This document shows positions 1 to 5,978 of a DNA stretch of 9,512 nt, piece after piece (position 1 is the stretch's first letter; the number at the start of each line of letters is the position of its first letter). The stretch covers positions 1 through 9,512 of the forward strand of contig SBBT01000135.1 in NCBI GenBank assembly GCA_005239595.1, given 5' to 3'. The notes beneath the pieces are model-generated. The model did no database searches and was not told the origin of the DNA. It worked only from the letters and a program-made list of their open reading frames with translations. Source of the DNA: Candidatus Troglogloeales bacterium. Lineage in GTDB: Bacteria > Nitrospirota > Nitrospiria > SBBL01 > SBBT01. The translations under genes were made by a program, and so were the position numbers.

Positions 1-123
1 ACGTAACGTTTTGGCAACTTCACGCACCTGTGCGTTCACTTTCTCTTCGCTCAATTCTTTTGCGGCCGAGACTGAACCGGTAAAAAACAGCAAGGACAAT
101 AGGATGAGACCGCCCACCCTCAT
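1..123 (-). CDS. ccmH: CcmH, cytochrome c-type biogenesis protein, N-terminal fragment (runs off left edge)
   Basis: Only the first 41 codons are present. They encode a Sec signal peptide (basic start MRVGG, hydrophobic LILLSLLFF, likely cleavage after SVSA near residue 20), then a short helix ending VREVAKTLR. In CcmH proteins this leads straight into the redox motif LRCxxC, so the catalytic cysteines should lie just outside the window. CcmH is a periplasm-facing thiol oxidoreductase that reduces or holds apocytochrome CXXCH motifs for the CcmF heme lyase. The start ATG at 123-121 overlaps the ccmG stop (ATGA), and a strong GGAGGG ribosome site lies 7 nt upstream inside ccmG. The assignment rests on the signal peptide, the VREVAKTLR match and the operon position. 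Whether a CcmI-like TPR domain is fused downstream cannot be seen. Confidence 0.8.
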   Translation of the reverse strand, partial: MRVGGLILLSLLFFTGSVSAAKELSEEKVNAQVREVAKTLR

Positions 124-677
124 GAAATCACCCTCCCCGACAGGAGCGGTTCAATCACCTTTTCCACGATATGCGTATAGTTCGCCCCGATAAGCGGCCC
201 AATCGTCTTATACCGAATGATCCCTTTTTGATCAATCACGAAGGTCTCCGGAACACCATAAATTCCGTAATCGATTGATATCCTTCCATCCCGATCGATC
301 ACGTGATTAAAATTATTCCCATGCACCTTAAGATATTGTTTCGCCAGTTCTTCTTTGTCCTGATAGTTAATACCGAGCATGGTAAAGTTTGGGTTTTCTT
401 GAAACCGTCGATTGATGGCAAGAAGGGAAGAATGCTCCATTTTGCATTCTTGGCACCAGGATGCCCAGAAATTAAGCACCACTACCTTTCCCTTTAATCG
501 GTTAAGGGAGACTTCTCTGCCGCTATGCATTTCAGGAGCGGAAATTTCAGGGGCTTGCGTATGAACAATCACTGGCGGAATATAAGAAGGATTTCCCCAG
601 AGTCCCTGGTAAAAGAGGGCGATCAACCCTAAGAGACCTGTCAGAAGAAAAACATGCCAGACTTTAATCCTCTCCAT
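120..677 (-). CDS. ccmG: CcmG/DsbE/ResA-type membrane-anchored thioredoxin
   Basis: A 185-residue thioredoxin-fold protein with an N-terminal membrane anchor (about residues 8-24) and a periplasmic redox domain. The active site is WASWCQEC at 71-78 (Cys75 and Cys78), preceded by the typical GKVVVLNF strand; the cis-proline loop GVPETFVID is at 141-149. In System I this class keeps CcmH and the apocytochrome heme-binding cysteines reduced, with electrons from CcdA or DsbD. The dipeptide between the cysteines is Gln-Glu, whereas CcmG and ResA relatives usually have a proline there (for example CPTC or CEPC), which may shift the redox potential. The gene lies 21 nt after ccmF and overlaps ccmH by 4 nt. 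The ribosome site before ATG 677 is weak, so its translation may depend on coupling. A generic TlpA-like thioredoxin is the alternative, but the context favours CcmG. Confidence 0.9.
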   Translation of the reverse strand: MERIKVWHVFLLTGLLGLIALFYQGLWGNPSYIPPVIVHTQAPEISAPEMHSGREVSLNRLKGKVVVLNFWASWCQECKMEHSSLLAINRRFQENPNFTMLGINYQDKEELAKQYLKVHGNNFNHVIDRDGRISIDYGIYGVPETFVIDQKGIIRYKTIGPLIGANYTHIVEKVIEPLLSGRVIS

Positions 678-698
678 CGTGTCTATATCCGGATCCTG

Positions 699-2720
699 TT
701 AGGGAGATTCTGTTTGAACAGATTGCGGTACCGGGTTAACCGTTTTGACGGATACCTCCTGCCCCTCCGGGACTTTTCTCCAGCCCTTTCTGAAAACATT
801 TAAAATAACGCCGAGCCCCATGATCGCTCCCCCATACCAAACCCAAAGCACTAGGGGATTGTGCAAGGCACGGACCCTCGCCCATGAGCCATCCGGAGAA
901 ACCTCCGGAATCGTAAGAAAAAGGTGGCCCATGTAAACCTGATAAATTGCAGCCTCGGTCGTCGGTGTCTGGGAAACGGTGTAGATCCGTTTCTGGGGAC
1001 GGAGGGTTGTTATAAATCGGCCGCTACGATAGATATGAAACAGTGCTTCCTCTCCTTTCCAGTTTACTCCCTCCACGTGATAGAGGGCAGTCATTTTTAC
1101 CTTATACGCCCCTAACGCAGCCGTTTCTCCTGGCCGCAGAATTACTATCTTCTCCGTCTGATAAATCGTGGAAAAGATAATTCCCGTAATCATCACCAGA
1201 ACGCCAATGTGCGTCAGGATTCCGGTCATCCGCCTGGGGTTGGATATACAGCCCAGAATAAATCCTTTCAGAGGGTTGACCTTGGTCCGCTTTGCCCAAA
1301 CCATGGAGATACGGCTAAAGTCCGCAAAAATAACCGACAGGACAAAGGAGACAACGGTTAATCCTGCCAATGCGTAGACGTTTCGTATTCCGGTTACCAC
1401 GCAGAGAATCAACACAGCCGCGGCAATGAACAGCGGTTTTATAAAAAGCCTTTTTAAGTAGTCCAGGGATGCTTTCCGCCATGGGATATAGGGGCCGATC
1501 CCCATCAGAAATGTCAGTCCCAAGGCAATCGGCATAAAGGCTGCATTGTAATAAGGGGGCCCTACCGAGACCTTTTTAAACTTGAGCGCCTCAACAAAAA
1601 GGGGGTAGAGGGTTCCAACAAAAACCGTTACCAGGGCCACCAGGAAAAACAGGTTATTAAAAAGAAAAGCCGACTCACGGGACACAATGGAATCTAACGT
1701 AACCCGGCTTCTCAATTTAGGCGATCGGAAAATAAGCGTTCCGAACGACAAGAGCAGCATAAAGGAGAGAAATGCCAGGATATAAAGTCCTCTGCCTGGA
1801 TCGGTCGCGAAGGTATGGACGGAAGAGAGAATGCCGCTCCTGACTAAAAAGGTTCCAATCAGAGAGAGGGAAAATGCAAGAATAATCAGGAATAAATTCC
1901 AGACCTTAAACATTTTTCTCGTCTCCTGAACCATGGCCGAGTGCAGGAAGGCCGTCACGGCGAGCCAGGGCATAAACGACGCGTTCTCAACCGGATCCCA
2001 TCCCCAATATCCTCCCCAACCGAGTTCGTAGTACGCCCAATATCCTCCCATCAGAATTCCGGTGGTCAATGCGAGCCAGGCCATCAATGTCCACCGCTGT
2101 GTCGCCTTAATCCACTCCTCTCCCAGCCGCCCGGAGAAGAGGGCCGCCATCGCAAATGAAAAAGGGATAGACAGCCCGACATAACCAAGATAGAGCATCG
2201 GCGGATGCACCACCATGGCAGGGTCCTGCAAGAGGGGATTTAAATCCCTTCCATCCAGAGGCACGGGGTTTATTCTTTCAAATGGGTTTGACAGGAACAG
2301 GATCAGGAGCAAGAACCCCATCTGTATGAGGGATTGGATCGAAAGGAGATAAGGCATCACAACCGGCTGGCTTTTCCAGTGGATTCTGGCTGCAAGCGCA
2401 CAAAAGAGAGCCAAAACCCAGACCCAAAGAAGCAGAGAGCCTTCATGTCCTCCCCAAAGCCCTGCAATTTTATAAAATATCGGCAGTTTGCTGTTTGATG
2501 TGGTGTAGATGTACTTTACGGAGTAATCCTGGCTAACGTATGAAAAGATCATGGCCGCCATGCCGATCGAAAGAAGGAAAAAATTGGCTGTCACCGCCTG
2601 TCGCGCAACGGCAACCCAGACGCCATTCCTGGATTGCAGACCGATCATCGGAGAGACCAAACCGACCACGGAAAGCACCAACGCGGTCACAACGGCGAAA
2701 TGACCTATTTCAATAACCAA
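699..2720 (-). CDS. ccmF: CcmF, cytochrome c heme lyase subunit
   Basis: A polytopic inner-membrane protein of about 673 residues that attaches heme from holo-CcmE to apocytochrome c. Numbering from the TTG at 2720, the WWD heme-handling motif is near 234-252 (GWGGYWGWDPVENASFMPWL). Four family histidines can be placed: His172 (VVHPPM) and His302 (SSVHTF) as periplasmic heme ligands, and His260 (FLHSAM) and His504 (LTHIGV) as membrane heme b ligands. These correspond to His173, 303, 261 and 491 of E. coli CcmF. A periplasmic domain lies before the last membrane segment (about 520-620). I chose TTG because MVIEIGHF aligns with the conserved CcmF start MxPELGHF and AGGAGG lies 9 nt upstream. 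The in-frame GTG at 2729 directly abuts that AGGAGG, which is too close for normal initiation. The Pro/Gln/Ser-rich C-terminal tail (after about 650) is probably not critical. Confidence 0.97.
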   Translation of the reverse strand: MVIEIGHFAVVTALVLSVVGLVSPMIGLQSRNGVWVAVARQAVTANFFLLSIGMAAMIFSYVSQDYSVKYIYTTSNSKLPIFYKIAGLWGGHEGSLLLWVWVLALFCALAARIHWKSQPVVMPYLLSIQSLIQMGFLLLILFLSNPFERINPVPLDGRDLNPLLQDPAMVVHPPMLYLGYVGLSIPFSFAMAALFSGRLGEEWIKATQRWTLMAWLALTTGILMGGYWAYYELGWGGYWGWDPVENASFMPWLAVTAFLHSAMVQETRKMFKVWNLFLIILAFSLSLIGTFLVRSGILSSVHTFATDPGRGLYILAFLSFMLLLSFGTLIFRSPKLRSRVTLDSIVSRESAFLFNNLFFLVALVTVFVGTLYPLFVEALKFKKVSVGPPYYNAAFMPIALGLTFLMGIGPYIPWRKASLDYLKRLFIKPLFIAAAVLILCVVTGIRNVYALAGLTVVSFVLSVIFADFSRISMVWAKRTKVNPLKGFILGCISNPRRMTGILTHIGVLVMITGIIFSTIYQTEKIVILRPGETAALGAYKVKMTALYHVEGVNWKGEEALFHIYRSGRFITTLRPQKRIYTVSQTPTTEAAIYQVYMGHLFLTIPEVSPDGSWARVRALHNPLVLWVWYGGAIMGLGVILNVFRKGWRKVPEGQEVSVKTVNPVPQSVQTESP

Positions 2721-2729
2721 TTGCCACAC

Positions 2730-2735
2730 CCTCCT
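2730..2735 (-). promoter_or_regulatory. Ribosome binding site that decides the ccmF start
   Basis: AGGAGG on the minus strand lies 9 nt before the TTG at 2720-2718 and 0 nt before the GTG at 2729-2727. The spacing fits TTG initiation, which agrees with the family alignment of the N-terminus. Confidence 0.65.
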
Positions 2736-2741
2736 GATTCA

Positions 2742-3200
2742 CTACTCTAGTTTTAACGTCCTTATAAAATCTTTTTTGGGAAGAGTTGCCCCCGCTTTTT
2801 GCATTTCCACCGGCATATAGTCTTCAGAATGTTTAGCCATAATCATCTGGGAATAGAATGTCCGGTCTTTATCCCAATAACCTTCTGCGACCGCCCCCTG
2901 CCCTTCTTTAAACAGATCCGGCAGGATACCCTCAAACGTCACAGGGATCGTCCCTGCCCCATCCGTCAGTTGAAAATGGATTTTGTTGAGCGCGTGGGGA
3001 GCGACACGCATGCTTTCCTTCACCACCATGCCGGCCACACGAACCTTCTTTCCGTAACGGTCAGAAGAAAAGGCAACCACCTCGGACGGTGTTACAAAAT
3101 AGACAAGATTTTTACCAAAATTTCCAAAGGCAAGATAGGCCAAACCGGCTGCTATCGTGATTATACTGATGAACAGACCTAATCTTTTTCTCCCTGTCAT
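2742..3200 (-). CDS. ccmE: CcmE, periplasmic heme chaperone
   Basis: A 152-residue heme chaperone with one N-terminal membrane anchor (about residues 7-25) and a periplasmic OB-fold domain. The anchor is followed by the hallmark NLVYFVTPSEV (31-41). Then come VRVAGMV (53-59), HFQLTD (75-80) and LFKEGQGAVAEG (96-107). The heme-binding site is AKHSEDYMP at 122-130, with His124 as the covalent heme ligand and Tyr128 as axial ligand. It is therefore the common HxxxY type, not the CxxxY variant. The length is typical. ATG 3200 is chosen over the TTG one codon upstream because GGGGGA lies exactly 6 nt before it; this ATG shares one base with the preceding stop (TGATG), implying translational coupling. 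CcmE receives heme from CcmABCD and delivers it to CcmF, encoded 21 nt downstream. Confidence 0.97.
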   Translation of the reverse strand: MTGRKRLGLFISIITIAAGLAYLAFGNFGKNLVYFVTPSEVVAFSSDRYGKKVRVAGMVVKESMRVAPHALNKIHFQLTDGAGTIPVTFEGILPDLFKEGQGAVAEGYWDKDRTFYSQMIMAKHSEDYMPVEMQKAGATLPKKDFIRTLKLE

Positions 3201-3682
3201 CAATATTCCCCCGGCTGGTAGCCTTTCTCTTGTTTAATCTTGATATATAACAAGGCGACGTTCCTCTCCATATTAAACAGGAAAACCACCATTGGAATAA
3301 ACGCAATCAGATAAGCCGCTGCGATGAAATCGTAATTGGGTATGGGCACAATCTTATCAGCGGCAACCATTTGGGTCGCCGGATCAAATCGGCCTTCCAC
3401 CACGATTGTTTTCAATTCCCTTAGATCGCCTGTATTCTCGCCGCCATACTGGACCAGCACACGTTCGTTATCTCCGGAAAGTTGAAACGTTATCTCTCCG
3501 GCAGCGCTGTTACGCCCTAAAGAACCACTTTCCACGACCCCTAGAACCCGAACGTTGCCTCCATCTGAGGTTGTAAGCCCACCTGGCGTGATGGCGATCA
3601 CCTCGTTATAATAACGTCGGAAACCCAAAATGGCGACAAACGCCACCAATATGAGCAGCCCACTCCAGCGAAGATAAAGCAT
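3200..3682 (-). CDS. CcmE-like OB domain fused to a CcmD-like membrane segment (ccmD position)
   Basis: A 160-residue protein encoded between ccmC and ccmE, where ccmD normally sits. Visible parts are an N-terminal membrane segment (about 7-20), a soluble beta-rich domain (about 25-113), a second membrane segment (about 116-137) and a charged tail with Lys/Arg ending KGYQPGEY. The soluble part follows CcmE element by element: VRVLGVV (44-50) against VRVAGMV, ITFQLS (64-69) against IHFQLT, and VVEGRFD (94-100) against VAEGYWD. Where CcmE has AKHSEDY, this protein reads DKIVPIPNYDF, so the heme histidine is missing while a tyrosine remains. The segment from NYDF onward, with a membrane helix and basic cytoplasmic tail, matches CcmD in position and N-out/C-in topology. 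I infer a CcmE-paralogue/CcmD fusion that assists heme loading or release of holo-CcmE. An independent OB protein with no CcmD function is the alternative. ATG 3682 is preferred over ATG 3688 because AGGA lies 6 nt before it. Confidence 0.8.
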   Translation of the reverse strand: MLYLRWSGLLILVAFVAILGFRRYYNEVIAITPGGLTTSDGGNVRVLGVVESGSLGRNSAAGEITFQLSGDNERVLVQYGGENTGDLRELKTIVVEGRFDPATQMVAADKIVPIPNYDFIAAAYLIAFIPMVVFLFNMERNVALLYIKIKQEKGYQPGEY

Positions 3683-3688
3683 GACCAT

Positions 3689-3692
3689 TCCT
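3689..3692 (-). promoter_or_regulatory. Ribosome binding site deciding the start of the ccmD-position gene
   Basis: AGGA on the minus strand directly touches ATG 3688 but is 6 nt from ATG 3682, so the second ATG is the better start. A much longer open frame continues upstream to 3904, but it lies inside ccmC in another frame and has no family similarity. Confidence 0.5.
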
Positions 3693-3699
3693 GAGCGCC

Positions 3700-4413
3700 C
3701 TATGGGTTCGCCTCGCTTAACAGGCGTCCCTGTTTGGCCTCCAAGAGACGTTTCAGATAGAGCATCTGCGTCCGTACCATCAACATATATGCAAGGAGGA
3801 ATGAAAATCCAAGAGACATGAAGAGTAAAGGGGTCAACATCTGGGGGGCAATACTTAAACCACGGGTGGAGACAGACAGTGGTTGATGCAATGTCCGCCA
3901 CCATTCTACTGAAAAATAGACAATGGGAAGATCCACAAACCCGATAATCGCCAAGACGGCCGCGTACGTCGCCTCTTTTTCAGGATCATCTATAAAACTC
4001 CGAAGCATCAGGTAGCCCACTAATATCGCCAATAGCAGGGCAAAGGAAACCAGGCGGGGGTCCCATGTCCACCATGTGTTCCAGGTCGGCTTCGCCCAGA
4101 TCGATCCTGTTACCAGGGCCATGGTTGTAAAAAAGACGCCAATACCTGCGGCCGCCTGGCACAGATTGTCCACAACAGGATCCTTTTTCCAAAGATACCA
4201 GAGGCTTCCGGCAAAAAGAACGGTGTAAACCAAAAGAGAGGTTTTTGCGGATGGGACATGCACATACATGATACGAACGACCTCTCCTTGATAGTAATCC
4301 GGCGGCGAGGAGACCAATCCCAAATAGAGGCCAATGAGAATAAAAACGAAGGCCGCTCCCCCAAACCATCCCTCGTATCGGCGGAGTTTTCCAATTAAGC
4401 GATTTCCGAGCAT
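3700..4413 (-). CDS. ccmC: CcmC, heme-handling membrane protein
   Basis: A 237-residue inner-membrane protein with about six membrane helices that presents heme to CcmE. The WWD domain is at 106-121 (WAKPTWNTWWTWDPRL). The two external heme-ligand histidines are His52 in IMYVHVPSA (48-56) and His176 in WWRTLHQ (171-177), equivalent to His60 and His184 of E. coli CcmC. Length and motif spacing are standard. GAGGG lies just upstream of ATG 4413, giving a normal start. The stop is 17 nt before the fused ccmD-like gene. Unlike the other ccm genes it is separated from its upstream neighbour ccmB by 132 nt, so it may also have its own leader or promoter. Some ResC/CcsA proteins share the WWD motif, but their histidine pattern differs and the operon is clearly System I. 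Confidence 0.97.
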   Translation of the reverse strand: MLGNRLIGKLRRYEGWFGGAAFVFILIGLYLGLVSSPPDYYQGEVVRIMYVHVPSAKTSLLVYTVLFAGSLWYLWKKDPVVDNLCQAAAGIGVFFTTMALVTGSIWAKPTWNTWWTWDPRLVSFALLLAILVGYLMLRSFIDDPEKEATYAAVLAIIGFVDLPIVYFSVEWWRTLHQPLSVSTRGLSIAPQMLTPLLFMSLGFSFLLAYMLMVRTQMLYLKRLLEAKQGRLLSEANP

Positions 4414-4545
4414 CTTCCCTCTAACGCGGCAAACCCGGAAGGAAGGCTCCCCCCAACGCTCACATCCGCTCGTTGTTTTACGGGTTTATACGCTGTCCAA
4501 GTTTCTGCGGAAATGGGGATGAAGTTACACACCATCTAGAATCTG
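4414..4545. other. 132-nt noncoding spacer between ccmB and ccmC
   Basis: This is the only sizeable gap in the otherwise overlapping ccm operon. On the minus strand it contains TATAAA (in GCGTATAAACC) as a possible -10, but the best -35 at 17 nt is poor (TTTCCG). A 7-bp inverted repeat, AAACCCG at 4431-4437 and CGGGTTT at 4481-4487, encloses about 43 nt and could fold as a long-range stem in the ccmC leader. No U-tract follows it, so it does not look like an intrinsic terminator. I see no convincing coding sequence here. Confidence 0.4.
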
Positions 4546-5223
4546 CTAGTAATCCAGAATAAACTCAAACACCCAAAAAGAGATCAGGACAAAAACAACA
4601 TCAAATACAGCTAAAAGCTCAACCCAATGGCGGTAAAGAGAAAAAGGGTCGCCACCGAATGCGCCCCGCGTCGATTCAACTGCTCCGATAAGGATAGGCA
4701 CTGCCAAAGGCATCAAGAGGATCGGGAACATCACCTCCCGTGCCCGGATGTGAACTGTCAAGGCTGAAAACAGGGTCCCCAATGCCGAGAGGCCAACCGT
4801 GGCAAGGAGAGATATTAACAGGATCTGGGGTAGATTTTCAAGTATGTTCAGGTTAAAAAAAATAATAAACAAGGGATATAGAACAGCCTCTACCGAAAGG
4901 AGAAAAAGGAGATTTCCGATAAACTTTCCCAGATAGATAGCCCCCTTTGAAATGGGCGCGATTTGCAGATATTCCATGCAATCATTCTGGCTCTCCGGAA
5001 GGAAAGATCTCCCGAGACCAATCACCGCGGTAAAACCAAACGCCACCCATATTATCCCTGGCATTACAACTTCCAACACCTTGGCATCCATGGAAAAACT
5101 GAAACTAAAAATCAGAATAACAATGAGCGCGAAGAAAAACATCGAGGAGAGATTTTCGCGGTTGCGCACCTCGCTTAGGAGATCCTTCCACACAATCCAT
5201 TTTATCACGTTAAAAAAGGGCAT
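4546..5223 (-). CDS. ccmB: CcmB, membrane subunit of the Ccm ABC transporter
   Basis: A 225-residue protein with about six hydrophobic helices, close to the usual CcmB length of about 220. It starts with an amphipathic cytoplasmic segment containing KDLLSEVRNRENL (13-25), typical of CcmB. A cytoplasmic loop, FLPESQNDCMEYLQIAPISK (74-93), matches the family's coupling-loop region before the third helix, and ALTVHIRAREVMFPILLMPL (154-173) is another recognisable stretch. With CcmA it forms the ATPase complex that, together with CcmC and CcmD, drives release of heme-loaded CcmE. ATG 5223 is preceded by GGAGG at close spacing and overlaps the 3' end of ccmA by 14 nt in another frame, which points to coupled translation and fixed stoichiometry. 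No anomalies were seen. Confidence 0.95.
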   Translation of the reverse strand: MPFFNVIKWIVWKDLLSEVRNRENLSSMFFFALIVILIFSFSFSMDAKVLEVVMPGIIWVAFGFTAVIGLGRSFLPESQNDCMEYLQIAPISKGAIYLGKFIGNLLFLLSVEAVLYPLFIIFFNLNILENLPQILLISLLATVGLSALGTLFSALTVHIRAREVMFPILLMPLAVPILIGAVESTRGAFGGDPFSLYRHWVELLAVFDVVFVLISFWVFEFILDY

Positions 5224-5932
5224 GGTCCTCCATGAGATCTGATCGGGTCAGTTCTTTAAAAACGCTTTTCTTCAAGACACCGGCCCGATGGACGACCCCC
5301 AACACACTTGACCGATCATGGGTTGTAACTAATACGGCAGCGCCTCCCTTGTTAAATTCAAGAATCGCATCATTTAGCATCGCAACGCCCTGCTCGTCCA
5401 GTGAGGCGTAGGCCTCGTCTAAGAGAAGAACTTTGGGGCGAATGAGAAGTGCCTTTGCGATGGAAAGGCGTTTTTTCATGCCTGCGGAGAGGAATCGGGC
5501 CTTCATTTTAGAAAAGGCCCCAATACCCACACGGTCCAGGGCCGTTTTAACTTCATTGCCGCCAGGAACCATGCCTCGAAGTCCAAGTGTAAATTGTATG
5601 TTTTCTTCAACGTTTAGATCATCGTAGAGATGGGACCCATGGCTTATCAAAAATAATTGTTCACGAGCCTTCACTTTTTCCTTCCTGCTATCATACCCCA
5701 TAATGGCCAACTCTCCGGAAGAGGGACGGTACACTGTGGCAATAATTCTCAAAAGGGTTGTTTTCCCAGCGCCATTTGGCCCAAATAACGCAAAACATTC
5801 ACCTTCCCCCACTTCAATGGAGACGCTTTTGATCACCTCTCGATGATAAAACGATTTGCTTAACTCTTTTCCATGGATGGAGACCATATCTGTCTCTGCT
5901 GTATTTTGAACGGGTAGAAGATAGTTGATCAT
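5210..5932 (-). CDS. ccmA: CcmA, ATPase subunit of the Ccm ABC transporter
   Basis: A 240-residue ABC ATPase, first gene of the ccm operon. Walker A is GPNGAGKTT at 51-59, the signature is LSAGMKKRL at 148-156 (the SAG form is common in CcmA rather than SGG), Walker B is VLLLDEA at 168-174, and the switch histidine is His205 in VTTHD. The Q-loop region reads FLISHGSHLYDDL, with no obvious glutamine, as in other CcmA proteins that carry a GH motif here. ATP hydrolysis by CcmAB releases holo-CcmE from CcmC. The start is uncertain. ATG 5932 has GAGGG 12 nt upstream, while ATG 5887 (MVSIHGKELSKSF) better matches the usual CcmA N-terminus but has only a weak ribosome site. The gene lies opposite lptC across a divergent intergenic region. 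Confidence 0.94.
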   Translation of the reverse strand: MINYLLPVQNTAETDMVSIHGKELSKSFYHREVIKSVSIEVGEGECFALFGPNGAGKTTLLRIIATVYRPSSGELAIMGYDSRKEKVKAREQLFLISHGSHLYDDLNVEENIQFTLGLRGMVPGGNEVKTALDRVGIGAFSKMKARFLSAGMKKRLSIAKALLIRPKVLLLDEAYASLDEQGVAMLNDAILEFNKGGAAVLVTTHDRSSVLGVVHRAGVLKKSVFKELTRSDLMEDHALF

Positions 5933-5940
5933 CGTAACAT
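5929..5940 (-). other. Three-codon upstream ORF overlapping the ccmA start
   Basis: On the minus strand ATG TTA CGA TGA runs from 5940 to 5929, with GAGGG 4 nt before its ATG. Its stop overlaps the ccmA ATG at 5932 as ATGA. This would be a minimal re-initiation leader if ATG 5932 is the true ccmA start. It is only a sequence arrangement and could be chance. Confidence 0.2.
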
Positions 5941-5958
5941 GGCACCCTCAATTCGGGC

Positions 5959-5978
5959 AAGGTCACCTAAAGGTCACC
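5959..5978. repeat. 9-bp direct repeat AAGGTCACC with 11-bp period, candidate operator
   Basis: AAGGTCACC occurs at 5959-5967 and again at 5970-5978, so the copies fall roughly one helical turn apart. Each core GGTCACC is itself palindromic around its central base. An inverted TGACC follows at 5981-5985. Such an array of AGGTCA-like half-sites upstream of ccmA could bind a dimeric regulator, but I cannot name one. Confidence 0.35.

Noticed and set aside
1941..2159. Plus-strand open frames opposite ccmF
   Set aside because: They are antisense shadows of a strongly conserved membrane protein, with no ribosome site or recognisable motif.
3683..3904. Upstream extension of the ccmD-position gene to an alternative start at 3904
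   Set aside because: The extra residues lie inside ccmC in another frame, show no family similarity, and a well-placed AGGA supports ATG 3682.
4431..4487. AAACCCG/CGGGTTT inverted repeat as an intrinsic terminator between ccmB and ccmC
   Set aside because: The stem is only 7 bp with a loop of about 43 nt and no U-tract follows, so termination is unlikely.
5940..5955. TGGCAC at 5940-5945 as a sigma-54 promoter, tempting because rpoN is nearby
   Set aside because: The GC doublet of the -12 element is absent at the required distance (the sequence there reads TC), so it does not fit the -24/-12 consensus.
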